Positions 33,773 to 42,599 of a stretch of 64,000 nucleotides of DNA are shown here, one piece after another. Both the position numbers and the translations under genes were made by a program. Within the stretch, counting starts at the first letter, position 1, and the number at the start of each line of letters is the position of its first letter. The stretch is from Pseudomonas asiatica (lineage in GTDB: Bacteria; Pseudomonadota; Gammaproteobacteria; Pseudomonadales; Pseudomonadaceae). The stretch spans positions 2,422,001-2,486,000 of the forward strand of contig NZ_CP157874.1 in NCBI RefSeq assembly GCF_040214835.1, read 5' to 3'. Under the pieces are notes generated by a model. The model did no database searches and was not told where the DNA came from. It saw only the letters and a list, made by a program, of their open reading frames with translations.

Positions 33773-34016
33773 GCTGTGCCTCGTTCTTGTCGTGATGGCG
33801 CCGCAGCCTAGCCAGGGGGCCAGGGCGGATAAAGGCGAGGGCAGGCACAACTTTTTTCGTGATGAGGAAAGAATCCCGAGCCCGTATTTGCCAGGCTGCA
33901 AGCAGCGGACCTTGCCGTGCCTATTCAAATCGCCGGCATTTGCGGGTTTGATAGGAGGGGCAGATACTCGCCACCCTCGCATCACTCCCACCGTTTGTGC
34001 CGAACAGGAAGAAACC

Positions 34017-34946
34017 ATGGACAAGATGATGGCCCTGACCATCTTCGTCGCTGCCGCCGAGCACGGCAGCTTCAGCCGTGCGGCCGAGCAACTGGGCAAG
34101 ACGCCGTCTGCCATCACCAAGGCTGTTGCGCACCTGGAGAGCGAACTGGGCGTGCGCCTGTTCGAACGCACCACCCGGCGCATGGCGCTGACCGAGGCCG
34201 GTACCTTGTACCTGGAAGGCGCGCGCCAGGCGTTGATGCACCTGCAACGGGTGACCGAGGAAGTGGAGCAGTTGCAGCACGCGCTGCGCGGTACCCTGCG
34301 CATTACCGCGCCACCGTCGTTCGGCCCCGCGTTTCTCAACCAGGTGTGTTGCCGCTTCATGCGCGAGCATCCGCAGGTGCGCCTGGAGGTCAACCTCAAC
34401 GATGCCAACGAAGACCTGATCGATGGCGGCTACGACCTGTCGCTGCGCGACGGCCCCACCGATCAGCCGGAGCTGATCGCCCAGCCGCTGATCGAGAACC
34501 GCGTGATCCTTTGCGCCAGCCCTGCCTACCTGGCCCAAAAAGGCGAGGCGATCACTCTGGAGAACTATGCCCAACACGACTGGCTGCTGTTGCGCCACCC
34601 GCTGCTCAACCGCAGCTTCTGGTGGATCGAACACGGCGGCCAGACGCTGCGTGTGCGTCAGCCCACCCCTCGACTGGTGAGCGACAACTTCGACTTCCTG
34701 CTGGCCTGCCTGCTCGATGGGCAGGGCTTGCAGTTCGTACCCACCTGGTGTGCCGCCCCCTACCTGGCCAACGGGCAGCTGGTGGAGGTGATGCCCGACT
34801 ACTGGCGGGCGCTGAGCGCGTTCGGCCCGTGGGTGCACGTGCTGTATCTGCCGCACCGGCGCAATACCCGCAAGGTGCAGGCGTTCATTGCCTTGCTGCA
34901 TGAGCACCTGCACGGGCAGGGCGCGCAGGCGCTGGCACGGAGCTGA
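34017..34946 (+). CDS. LysR-family regulator, divergent from the amidohydrolase
   Basis: A 309-residue regulator with HTH MALTIFVAAAEHGSFSRAAEQLGKTPSAITKAVAHLE. The start at 34017 (MDKMMAL) is the normal LysR N-terminus. The DsdC/AaeR-like pattern LRGTLRITAPPSFGPAFLNQV starts the effector domain. It is divergent from the amidohydrolase gene and upstream of the acyltransferase and transporter genes on its own strand, so it could govern both sides. Confidence 0.87.
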   Translation: MDKMMALTIFVAAAEHGSFSRAAEQLGKTPSAITKAVAHLESELGVRLFERTTRRMALTEAGTLYLEGARQALMHLQRVTEEVEQLQHALRGTLRITAPPSFGPAFLNQVCCRFMREHPQVRLEVNLNDANEDLIDGGYDLSLRDGPTDQPELIAQPLIENRVILCASPAYLAQKGEAITLENYAQHDWLLLRHPLLNRSFWWIEHGGQTLRVRQPTPRLVSDNFDFLLACLLDGQGLQFVPTWCAAPYLANGQLVEVMPDYWRALSAFGPWVHVLYLPHRRNTRKVQAFIALLHEHLHGQGAQALARS

Positions 34947-35063
34947 GTTTTTCCATCGGGGCACAAAAGTTGTGCGGGTTGTGGCGATGATCGATTGGGG
35001 GAGGCCTCGTTAGGCTAGCGGTGCTTGCCTGACCACCGCGGCCTGTACCAGGAGTTCCCCGCC

Positions 35064-36134
35064 TTGAAGATCCACACCCATGTCAGCGACATCCGCAACC
35101 CCCTCGAGCGTGGCCACCAGATTGGCGCGCGCTTCGCCGAGCAGATCCGTACCACCACTGCACTGTACCTGGGCTTTTTCCCGCGGGTTGGCGTGCCCTT
35201 GAGTGAGGCGCAGCGCATCGGCGAAAACAGCTTGGCAGCCCTGGAAGCCTGGAGCCCGGGCCTGGCCGCTGAAGTGGCCGGCATGGCCAGCGGTGCCGAG
35301 CTGCCGCTATGGCAGCTGGCGAGCCTGAACGCCCGCACTGAAGTACTGGCGGCCCGAACCCGCCACAGCGAATGCTCCACCACCGTGCATGCACCCCGTG
35401 GCGCACGTGCGCCGCGGACCCTGCAGACCTGGGATTGGCATGACAGCCTGTGCCCCCATGGCCTGATGCTGGCGCTGCACACCGAGCGCGGCATGAACGT
35501 CAAGCTGTTCTGCGAGTTCGGCATGCTCGCCAAGCTTGGTGTGAACAGCGCGGGCCTCGGCCTGCACTTCAATATCCTCCACCACGCCAGTGACAACGAC
35601 AGTGGTGGTGTGCCGGTGCACGCCATCGCCCGGCGTCTGCTGGAGGAGGCCAGCAGTGTCGAGGAGGCCATCGAGCTTGCCCGTTCGGCGCGGGTCAGTG
35701 CCTCCACCGTGCTGACAGTGTTCTCCCGCCAGGACCGCAGCCCGCGCGCGGCCAGCATCGAATTGAGCCCCGCGCGCACCGCCTTGGTCCTGCCACGGGA
35801 AGACGGCTGGCTGCTGCACACCAATCACTTCCTCGACCCAGAGCTGGGCCTGGGCGAGCAGGTCGCCGACCGTGCCGATACCCAATGCCGCCTGGGCCAC
35901 CTCGAGCAGGTGGTCGGTCAGATGACCAGCGCTGACCTGCGTGCCCGGGCCGAGGCCATGTGCGGCGCCGAGGGCGACAGGGCGCCGATCTGCTTCCACC
36001 CGGACATGGCCATGCCCGATACCGAGCGCTGGGAAACCTTGCTCAGCGTCGGCATCGACACCGAACGCTGTGCCCTGCAGTACGTGGCCGGCACGCCTGT
36101 GCAACTGGCCAAGGCCGGCTTCGACACTTTCTGA
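35064..36134 (+). CDS. C45-family autoproteolytic acyltransferase/hydrolase
   Basis: A 356-residue protein of the acyl-CoA:6-aminopenicillanic acid acyltransferase (AAT) type, an Ntn-hydrolase made as a precursor that cuts itself to expose an N-terminal Cys. The Cys is in RTRHSECSTTVHA (about residue 110), preceded by the usual LASLNARTEVL. Downstream blocks include TWDWHD, GVNSAGLGLHFNIL and HTNHFLDP. The TTG start at 35064 has CAGGAG nearby; no ATG fits. A MHS transporter gene follows, so a transported amide or acyl amino compound is a plausible substrate. Confidence 0.8.
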   Translation: MKIHTHVSDIRNPLERGHQIGARFAEQIRTTTALYLGFFPRVGVPLSEAQRIGENSLAALEAWSPGLAAEVAGMASGAELPLWQLASLNARTEVLAARTRHSECSTTVHAPRGARAPRTLQTWDWHDSLCPHGLMLALHTERGMNVKLFCEFGMLAKLGVNSAGLGLHFNILHHASDNDSGGVPVHAIARRLLEEASSVEEAIELARSARVSASTVLTVFSRQDRSPRAASIELSPARTALVLPREDGWLLHTNHFLDPELGLGEQVADRADTQCRLGHLEQVVGQMTSADLRARAEAMCGAEGDRAPICFHPDMAMPDTERWETLLSVGIDTERCALQYVAGTPVQLAKAGFDTF

Positions 36135-36177
36135 GCCAACCCGGTGCCGCCAGCTCAAGGCGGCGCCGCTGAACGAG

Positions 36178-36187
36178 AACAACAACA
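36178..36187 (+). promoter_or_regulatory. Candidate Crc/Hfq CA motif at the MHS transporter start
   Basis: AACAACAACA runs straight into the ATG at 36188 and takes the place of a normal ribosome-binding site. It gives several AANAANAA-type registers, a strong candidate for catabolite repression of this transporter. Confidence 0.5.
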
Positions 36188-37522
36188 ATGCATGCGCAAC
36201 ATTCCCGCCCTGCGTCATCCCGTTCCGCCTTGCGAACCTTCTGCGTCTCCGGACTGGGGACGGCGCTGGAGTTCTATGACTTCATCATCTACGGCACCGC
36301 CGCCGCACTGGTGTTTCCCCAGGTGTTCTTCCCGCAGATGGACCACTTGACAGCCACGTTGGTGGCCTTCAGTGCTTTCGGTGCGGGCTTTCTTGCCCGA
36401 CCGTTGGGTGGCCTGGTGTTCGGCCACTTCGGTGACCGCATCGGCCGGCAGAAGGTACTGGTTGCCACCTTGCTGTTGATGGGCATGAGCACCTTCCTCA
36501 TCGGCTGCCTGCCCGGCCATGCCAGCGTCGGTGTGGCCGCGCCGATCCTGCTGGTGCTGCTGCGCCTGGTCCAGGGCTTTGCGGCTGGCGGGGAGTGGGG
36601 TGGTGCCGCGCTGTTCGGCATCGAGGCTGCGCCACCGGGGCGACGCGGGCTGTGGGGTAGCTTCACAAGCATGGGGATTGGCGTGGGTGGCATCCTCGGG
36701 GCTGGGGTGTTCGCCATCGTCAGCGCGGCGTTTGACGACAACCTGGTCGATTTCGCCTGGCGCATCCCGTTCTGGCTGGGCGGTACCTTGGTGCTGATCG
36801 GCCTGTACGCGCGCCTGAGGGCACCGGCAGCGGCCACCACGCCCGTGACCAAACCTGAACATGCACCGTTGGCCGCGGCCCTGCGCCAACGTCCGCGGCA
36901 GCTGTTGCTGTGCACCGGGATCGCCTTCGGTTACTGCACCATCGCCTACATCGGCAGCACCTTCTTCCTGACTTACGCCACACAGGTGGGCTTTGGCAGC
37001 ACCGAGGCGTTGATGTTCGACCTGGCGATGTCGGTCGCCATCGTGCTGTCTGCGCCGTTGTTCGGCTACCTGTCGGACCGTTTGGGGCGGCGCACGGTGA
37101 TGTGCTTCGGCGCAGTGGCAATGGCCGTGGGGCTGTTCGTGTTCTTTTCCCTGGTGGGCATGAAGAGTTTCGCCATCGCCTTGTGCGGCTACAGCCTGAC
37201 CGGCCTGTTGATGGGCGCGACCCAAGGGCCTATTCCGGCCTTCCTCGGCGAGCAGTTCCCGCGCAGCATGCGCTACTCGGGTATCTCGGCCAGCTACCAG
37301 ATTGGCGCCGCGCTGGGCGGCGGCACCGCATCGAGCATCGCCACGGCAATCCTGATCCTCACCAACCATGACCCGTTGGGCGTGGCGCTGTATGGCGCGG
37401 GGGCACTTGCACTGGTTGCGGTGTGTTCGCTCATGCTGCGCGAGACATCGCGGTTGAGCATGGCGCAGATCGATGAGGAGGTGCCGGGGCGCGTGGCGTC
37501 TGCGGCATTGGGCAGTCATTGA
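36188..37522 (+). CDS. MFS transporter of the metabolite:H+ symporter (MHS) family
   Basis: A 444-residue inner-membrane protein with twelve TM helices. MHS signatures are clear: GTALEFYDFIIYGTAAALVF in TM1, FGHFGDRIGRQKVLV in loop 2-3, LRLVQGFAAGGEWGGAALFGIE in TM4, and GYLSDRLGRRTVMCFG in loop 8-9. Relatives import organic acids, osmolytes or shikimate. It follows the C45 acyltransferase by 53 bases, suggesting uptake of that enzyme's substrate. Confidence 0.9.
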   Translation: MHAQHSRPASSRSALRTFCVSGLGTALEFYDFIIYGTAAALVFPQVFFPQMDHLTATLVAFSAFGAGFLARPLGGLVFGHFGDRIGRQKVLVATLLLMGMSTFLIGCLPGHASVGVAAPILLVLLRLVQGFAAGGEWGGAALFGIEAAPPGRRGLWGSFTSMGIGVGGILGAGVFAIVSAAFDDNLVDFAWRIPFWLGGTLVLIGLYARLRAPAAATTPVTKPEHAPLAAALRQRPRQLLLCTGIAFGYCTIAYIGSTFFLTYATQVGFGSTEALMFDLAMSVAIVLSAPLFGYLSDRLGRRTVMCFGAVAMAVGLFVFFSLVGMKSFAIALCGYSLTGLLMGATQGPIPAFLGEQFPRSMRYSGISASYQIGAALGGGTASSIATAILILTNHDPLGVALYGAGALALVAVCSLMLRETSRLSMAQIDEEVPGRVASAALGSH

Positions 37523-38144
37523 GGGTATTTGCGCTGCCTGCCATCACCCAGGACAAATTTGAGGGTGTTGGCAGGCTGAAGGCGACAGACGGGCTGCTGG
37601 CAGTGCGAGGCGATCGGAATGGGTCTGGTCTTGGCCTGACTGATGGCACTTCAGCCACGGCCACCGGCAAAACGAGATCTGCGAAACTGCGGAATAGAGC
37701 ATTCAAAGTCACTTGCGAAGTTTGGATCCAGTTGTCGATAAAACTTTCCACTCGGTCAAATTACAACAACTTAGCAAACTAACTAACTTGACTTAGTGTA
37801 CCGCCTGTCGGTCGTTTTGCTCGAGAAATGAACGATTTGGGCGACGCTGACTCCTATTTGCCAGCAGGTGCCTTCAATGTGATTGCACCTCGCGCCTTTC
37901 CCCCAGAACTTATGGACGTTCAACCTCATCGGCATCGCAGGGATGCTCATGGGGCTTTTTTTTTCCTGAATAGTGGAGCAATGCCATGCCCAACCGAGGC
38001 TCTTCGGGTGAGCCACCGTGTGTATTGAATAATGATCTGCTTTTTCATTTAACGATTCGAATTTGGCTTTGCCGCTGCGATTAAATCGTTCGCACGCCTA
38101 TTGCAAGGTCATCTAGCGCTAACGCATTACGTGGAGAAAACGTC
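37523..38144. other. 622-base stretch with no recognised gene
   Basis: Reading frames here are short and lack ribosome-binding sites or recognisable motifs. Base composition drops from GC-rich to clearly AT-richer after about 37730. There is a run of nine T (37958-37966) without a convincing stem. It may hold decayed genes or an unrecognised small RNA. Confidence 0.4.
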
Positions 38145-38804
38145 GTGGAGATTAATACAATTATTAGCCTGTTCGGGCAGAAAGAATCCATGGAGCTGGT
38201 GCGGTTGTCGGTGATTTACGTTCATTTACTGGCCTGTTGCATTGCCATTGGCCTGGTATTCGCCAGTGACGCCGAGATGGTCAGGAACTTGTTGAAAGGT
38301 CATAAAGAGGCCGGGCATGACAGTAAGCATATGACGAGCTTGCAGAAGTCCGTGGCCAATGCCCTGATATTCTTGTGGCTCTCGGGCGCCGCAGTGATTG
38401 GAATTGACTACCTCGATAAAGGTATGAACTATTTTGCCAATCCGAAACTTCAAGCGAAGGTCATTATTGTCATGTTGCTGACCTTCAATGGCATGCTGTT
38501 GCATCGTTATGTATTGCCTGCCCTGCTCAAAGCGGGCAACTTGCTGGACCTTAATTTTGGCGTGCGGATGTTCGCACTGTTCTCCGGCGCACTGTCGGGT
38601 GTGTCCTGGTTGTATGCGGCGATGCTGGGCGTTGGCCGGCCACTGGCCTGGAAATACTCGCTGACCGAGTTGCTGCTGGCTTATCCGGTACTGATCCTGC
38701 TTGGCTTTGCCATGATGGCTGCCCTGACCCAGTGGGCACGCAACCGTAGCCAGGCCGAACCGGTTCCGGCGCCTGTCTGGCGACTGGCTGGCATTCCTAC
38801 CTGA
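38145..38804 (+). CDS. Membrane protein of unknown function
   Basis: A 219-residue protein with about five to six TM helices (about 20-40, 67-87, 100-122, 135-160 and 170-195). The N-terminal segment (SVIYVHLLACCIAIGLVFASDAEM) with a membrane-embedded His and acidic residues, and later YLDKGMNYFANPKLQAKVIIVMLLTFNGMLLHRYVLPAL, resemble CopD/DUF2214-like haem or metal membrane proteins, but I do not recognise a specific family. GTG start at 38145 with GGAG at 38132-38135; an ATG at 38190 is the alternative. It is isolated, with an AT-rich upstream region and a hairpin downstream. Confidence 0.75.
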   Translation: MEINTIISLFGQKESMELVRLSVIYVHLLACCIAIGLVFASDAEMVRNLLKGHKEAGHDSKHMTSLQKSVANALIFLWLSGAAVIGIDYLDKGMNYFANPKLQAKVIIVMLLTFNGMLLHRYVLPALLKAGNLLDLNFGVRMFALFSGALSGVSWLYAAMLGVGRPLAWKYSLTELLLAYPVLILLGFAMMAALTQWARNRSQAEPVPAPVWRLAGIPT

Positions 38805-38827
38805 TTGCCTGAGTAACGCTTCAATTA

Positions 38828-38858
38828 CGCCGCGAACCGGGAAACCTGGTTCGCGGCG
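38828..38858 (+). terminator. Hairpin downstream of the membrane protein gene
   Basis: CGCCGCGAACC pairs perfectly with GGTTCGCGGCG across a nine-base loop. The U tract is weak (CTCGTTTC), so it may be a partial terminator or a transcript-stabilising stem. Confidence 0.5.
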
Positions 38859-38932
38859 AGCTCGTTTCATGCGCAGCGTCCGGGCGGTTCGGCTGGCGGT
38901 TGGTAAAGGCCCGAAGTGATGTGTCGCCTGAT

Positions 38933-38964
38933 CCGGCCTCTTCGCGGGTGCGCCCGCTCCCACA
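38933..38964 (-). repeat. Single REP unit
   Basis: CCGGCCTCTTCGCGGGTGCG followed by CCCGCTCCCACA, the textbook P. putida REP form. Confidence 0.85.
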
Positions 38965-39011
38965 AGGTCCCGCGCAGTTCTGTGGGATATCGCCCAGTCC
39001 TTTGGGCTGCG

Positions 39012-39172
39012 CTGTCGCGTAGAGAACTGAATCCGCAAACAGTGCGCGTATCCTGTGGGAGCGGCTTTAGCCGCGAAGAATCCAACGCGGTGCATGGCAC
39101 CGGCTGCGCCGGTGTTCGCGGCTAAAGCCGCTCCCACAGAGTCCCCGTTGATTCAATGAGTTATGTGCTGTT
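39012..39172 (+). repeat. Composite REP repeat with conserved flanks, copy 3
   Basis: The REP pair at 39054-39138 has the left flank GAGAACTGAATCCGCAAAC and right flank ATTCAATGAGTTATGTGCTG shared with copies 1, 2 and 4. The leading GCTGTCGCGTAGAGAAC is shared with copy 2. Confidence 0.8.
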
Positions 39173-39191
39173 CTCCCCATCCGCTGACGGC

Positions 39192-39422
39192 TCAGGCGCG
39201 AACCAATAGAAATATCGCCGGTAGCAGTTGCCCGCCGTCAGGCGGCAGGCCGCCTGCATTGGTTTTTTGCGCTCGTTGCAGCGTGGTGGCGATGGTGATT
39301 TCCGTTCGCGACTCGATACTCCGCGCCACACCTCCCACCGAGCCTTCACCGAAGCCTAGCAGCGAGCAGCCGTTGTTGATGAGCACGAAGAAAACGATCA
39401 CCCAGAATGGGCCGCAGTTCAT
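39192..39422 (-). CDS. Short hypothetical protein, doubtful
   Basis: A possible 76-residue protein starting MNCGPFWVIVFFVLINNGC, a hydrophobic N-terminus that could be a TM or lipoprotein signal (the residues before Cys are not a canonical lipobox). The rest has no recognised motif. A second minus-strand frame in the same place shows CRLTAGNCYRRYFYWFAPEP, also protein-like, so a frameshift could have split one small gene. It has no clear neighbour link. Confidence 0.3.
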   Translation of the reverse strand: MNCGPFWVIVFFVLINNGCSLLGFGEGSVGGVARSIESRTEITIATTLQRAQKTNAGGLPPDGGQLLPAIFLLVRA

Positions 39423-39714
39423 GGTGCAAGCCCCAGGGCGTCGATGGCTGCGCAAGAAACGATGGAAACGCTATCGCCAAGGTCCGCTGCATCAGCGCCT
39501 TGTCTCATTGAGTTGAAAATGGGGGAGGCCATGTACCCGCTCCAGATGTTGCTTGTGGAGCTAATGGTGACGGCGCGGTGATTCAATGAAAAACGATGCT
39601 CAGTGATCCAGGATATCGATCCGCTTGATCATTGAACGTAGCGATCAGCGTCGGATTTGAACGTCGCTGCATGGTTGAGGCTCTTAATGCAAAGGACACC
39701 GTGAGGGCTCCCTT
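39423..39714. other. Intergenic stretch before the ExoIII operon
   Basis: No gene is supported. GAGGG near 39701-39705 may serve the small gene at 39715. Confidence 0.35.
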
Positions 39715-39957
39715 ATGAGCATTGAACGCAGCATCCCTGAGCTCGAGGCCTGGTACGCCCAGTACGACGACATCAGTTACCGCCGTGAGTCGCCGGATGC
39801 CTACCACCATGAACTGCTGCGCACCGCCGAGGCGCTGCGTGACGATGGCGCCATCGATTGGGACGACTGGCTGGCACTCAAGGCATTGGCCGATGACGCT
39901 CATGTGCGTGCTCTGGAAGATGCCGTGCAGGCCCACGTCAGCGACCCCGACGCATGA
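39715..39957 (+). CDS. Small acidic hypothetical protein upstream of ExoIII
   Basis: An 80-residue, strongly acidic, mostly helical protein (LEAWYAQYDDISYRRESPDAY; AIDWDDWLALKALADDAH). I do not recognise the family. Its stop overlaps the ATG of the exonuclease gene (ATGA at 39954-39957), so the two are co-translated, which supports it being a real gene. Confidence 0.7.
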   Translation: MSIERSIPELEAWYAQYDDISYRRESPDAYHHELLRTAEALRDDGAIDWDDWLALKALADDAHVRALEDAVQAHVSDPDA

Positions 39958-40748
39958 AAGCGCTGAAGATTGCCACGTTCAACATCAACGGCATTCGTAG
40001 CCGGCTGCCGGCACTGCTGGCCTGGCTGGAGCGGGAAAAGCCCGACATCGCCTGCCTGCAGGAACTCAAGGCGGCGGATCAGCAGTTTCCTCGCCAGGCG
40101 CTCGAAGCGGCGGGTTATGGTTGCCTCTACCAAGGGCAGCCTTCGTGGAATGGCGTGGCCATTCTGGCGCGGGGCAGCGAACCGCTGGAAGTACGTCGTG
40201 GCCTGCCTGGCATGGAGGACGACAACCAGAGCCGCTACCTCGAGGCAGCCGTGCAGGGAGTGCTGGTGGCATGCCTGTATCTGCCGAACGGCAACCCGCA
40301 ACCGGGGCCGAAATTCGATTACAAGCTCCGCTGGTTCGAAAGCCTGATCGCCCATGTGAAAGGGCTGCATGACAGTGGTCATCCCGCGGTGCTGGCGGGT
40401 GATTTCAATGTGGTGCCTACCGACATGGATATCTACAACACGCGCTCCTGGATGAAGGACGCGCTGCTGCAGCCCGAATCACGTGCGTGCTACCAGAAAC
40501 TGCTGAATCAAGGCTGGGTCGATGCCATTCGTCATCTGTATCCGGACGAACGCATCTATACCTTTTGGGATTATTTCCGCAACCACTGGGCCCGCAACGC
40601 CGGGTTGCGTATCGACCACCTGCTGCTCAACCCCGAGCTCGCGCCTTACCTGAAGCGGGCTGGTGTCGATGCCTGGGTGCGTAACGAACCCAAGGCCAGC
40701 GACCATGCACCAGTCTGGATCGAGCTGAGCACGCGTCGTCGGCCGTAG
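39954..40748 (+). CDS. xth: Exodeoxyribonuclease III / AP endonuclease
   Basis: A 264-residue ExoIII-type DNA-repair nuclease (AP-site cleavage and 3'-5' exonuclease). Conserved blocks: KIATFNINGIRSRLPALLAWL, DIACLQELKAADQQFP (Mg-binding Glu), GDFNVVPTDMDIYN, FWDYFRNHWARNAGLRIDHLLL and the final catalytic ASDHAPVWIEL. All expected residues are present. It may be a paralogue of the housekeeping xthA; this cannot be judged from the window. Confidence 0.94.
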   Translation: MKALKIATFNINGIRSRLPALLAWLEREKPDIACLQELKAADQQFPRQALEAAGYGCLYQGQPSWNGVAILARGSEPLEVRRGLPGMEDDNQSRYLEAAVQGVLVACLYLPNGNPQPGPKFDYKLRWFESLIAHVKGLHDSGHPAVLAGDFNVVPTDMDIYNTRSWMKDALLQPESRACYQKLLNQGWVDAIRHLYPDERIYTFWDYFRNHWARNAGLRIDHLLLNPELAPYLKRAGVDAWVRNEPKASDHAPVWIELSTRRRP

Positions 40749-40766
40749 GGCAGTTCGAGCGAACCT

Positions 40767-41102
40767 TCAACTACCGGAACTACCGCTGGAGCCCGAACCA
40801 CCGGAGCCTCCGGTCCCGTTGCCGCGTTCCGATCCATTGCTGTCACTACCCGATCGGTCGGTAGTGCCATCGCCACCGGTATTGTCAGTATCATTGCTAT
40901 CGGTGCCGCCAGAGCCCGTCCCCATGGCATCCGCAGGCGTGCCGGAGCCGGTCGCTCCGCCTTGGCCGTTCATGTGCCCACTGTCATGCGGCTGCGTGCC
41001 AGGAGCACGCTGATCGTTCATGTCGGTGGCTGCCAGCACCACAGGTGCGCTGACCCCCAGGTACAGCGCGAGCAGTAACGAATGAGGCTTCATGATCTTC
41101 AT
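40767..41102 (-). CDS. Exported low-complexity Gly/Ser/Asp-rich protein
   Basis: A 111-residue protein with a signal peptide (MKIMKPHSLLLALYLGVSA...LAATD). The mature part is low-complexity: NGQGGATGSGTPADAMGTGS, then (T/D/N/S)-rich and finally GGSGGSGSSGSSGS at the C-terminus. No domain is recognised; it is probably disordered in the periplasm. It ends 18 bases from the convergent xth gene. Confidence 0.65.
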   Translation of the reverse strand: MKIMKPHSLLLALYLGVSAPVVLAATDMNDQRAPGTQPHDSGHMNGQGGATGSGTPADAMGTGSGGTDSNDTDNTGGDGTTDRSGSDSNGSERGNGTGGSGGSGSSGSSGS

Positions 41103-41209
41103 GGCGATACTCCGTTGCGGGTTGGTCACCTTCTGTTCGGCCTGCATTACCCACGGCCGTGCCGTGAAAGCGACGGAATGCTTGGAGCGCTGACATGCAT
41201 GGGTGCGGG

Positions 41210-42319
41210 TTACCCCACGTGAATACTTTGAGGCCCGCGCTTCGATTCCTCTGGCAAGGCCGTGACCTTGATCGCGCGTACCGGTACGGCGAATTTTGCA
41301 CCCACCTTCGAGAAGCGCTCGAGCAGGTGGAAATTGATCGCTTGCTGGATGTCCATGTACAGGTTGTAGCCGGGGTCCTTGACGATATACACGCACTCGA
41401 ATTCCAGCGCCTCCTTGCCGAAGCCGCGCAGGTGGGCACGGTCGAAGCGCACCTGCTGCTGTGCCTTGATCGCTTCCTCGACAATGGCGGGTGCTTTCTT
41501 CACGGCCTCGGTTGGCGTGTCGTAGGACAGGCCGAACTCGAACACGATCCGTCGTTCCTGCAGGCGCTTGTAGTTCTGGATGGTGCTGCTGATCATGCTG
41601 GCGTTGGCCATGACGATCTGCTCGCCGCCCAGGCTGCGGATGCGTGTGGTCTTCAGCCCCACGTGCTCCACCGTGCCGGCCAGCGGGCCGATGACGATGA
41701 AATCGCCCACTTCGAACGGCTTGTCGACGGCGATGGATAGCGAGGCGAACAGGTCGCCGAGGATGTTCTGCACGGCCAGTGCAACGGCGATACCGCCTAC
41801 CCCCAGGCTGGCGACGAAGGCGGTGATGTTCACGCCCAGGTTGGACAGCATCGCCAGCAGCACCACTGACCACAACAGCACCCGCGCGCCCCATGCCGAC
41901 AGCGTGGCCAGCGCGCTGCCCTGGTTCAAGCCGTCGGTGCGATGCCGGGCGAAGTAGCGACTCAGGCCCAGGCCGATGGCGCGGTTGGCCCACAGCCCGA
42001 TCTGCAATGCCGCGACCACGAACCACAGGCTCCCGACCCGGGTCAGCCAGCGCTCGGGCAGGTCGAGCATGCTCAGGCCCACCAGCAGCGAGGCAAGGAA
42101 CAGCAGAAAATTGCTGGTCCCGGCGAGCACCTTGGCCAGCACCTGGCTGAGCGCGCCGTCACGCTCGGACCAGCGCCTGACCCGATGCAGCATGAAACTG
42201 ATGGCCGCCCGCGCCACGAGGAATGTCAACAGCGCTACCGTCAGTGCCAGCAAAAAATTGAGAACGGAAACTCCGAACAGTGTGGTATCGGTGAACAAGG
42301 CGATGATGCGATCACTCAT
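41210..42319 (-). CDS. MscS-family small-conductance mechanosensitive channel
   Basis: A 369-residue inner-membrane protein. Four to five TM helices lead to the pore helix TM3, AFVASLGVGGIAVALAVQNILGDLFASL, rich in alternating Gly/Ala as required, followed by the MscS beta domain (FEVGDFIVIGPLAGTVEHVGLKTTRIRSLGGEQIVMANA). It should release solutes on osmotic downshock. It lies in a run of stress-related small genes on the minus strand. Confidence 0.92.
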   Translation of the reverse strand: MSDRIIALFTDTTLFGVSVLNFLLALTVALLTFLVARAAISFMLHRVRRWSERDGALSQVLAKVLAGTSNFLLFLASLLVGLSMLDLPERWLTRVGSLWFVVAALQIGLWANRAIGLGLSRYFARHRTDGLNQGSALATLSAWGARVLLWSVVLLAMLSNLGVNITAFVASLGVGGIAVALAVQNILGDLFASLSIAVDKPFEVGDFIVIGPLAGTVEHVGLKTTRIRSLGGEQIVMANASMISSTIQNYKRLQERRIVFEFGLSYDTPTEAVKKAPAIVEEAIKAQQQVRFDRAHLRGFGKEALEFECVYIVKDPGYNLYMDIQQAINFHLLERFSKVGAKFAVPVRAIKVTALPEESKRGPQSIHVG

Positions 42320-42404
42320 GAGACACTTGCCTCCTTGCGCAGGATTGGTGACTGGGGGAGCGGCATTGCCGGCGAAGCAGGCAACGCCACTCGTCAGGTG
42401 AGCC

Positions 42405-42554
42405 TCAGCCGTCGGACTGCTCCTCTGGCGGCACCTGGCCTTCGGGCCAGTCGGGCGCTTCCTGCTCCTGTTCCTGTTCCTGTTCAGGCACAGGCTCGCC
42501 TGGGTTGTGGGGTACTTCGTCCACGTACGGGTCGGGTGTGTCGGGTTCGATCAT
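42405..42554 (-). CDS. Small acidic Pro/Glu/Gln protein
   Basis: A 49-residue protein, MIEPDTPDPYVDEVPHNPGE followed by a run of QE dipeptides. It is highly acidic and Pro-rich and probably unstructured. GAGGAG precedes the ATG. No family is recognised, but similar short P/E/Q-rich proteins occur in Pseudomonas stress loci. Confidence 0.6.
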   Translation of the reverse strand: MIEPDTPDPYVDEVPHNPGEPVPEQEQEQEQEAPDWPEGQVPPEEQSDG

Positions 42555-42599
42555 GGTCTGGCTCCTCGCCGTTGGGCTTTCAGGCATGGAACCGGGCTT

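Noticed and set aside
37828..38028. Short plus-strand frame (66 codons) in the gap after the MHS gene
   Set aside because: No ribosome-binding site, no recognisable motif, and it spans a poly-T run; no support as a gene.
39161..39349. Minus-strand frame ending CRLTAGNCYRRYFYWFAPEP...
   Set aside because: Protein-like in part but overlaps another minus-strand frame and has no start signal; kept only as a remark under the doubtful gene at 39192.
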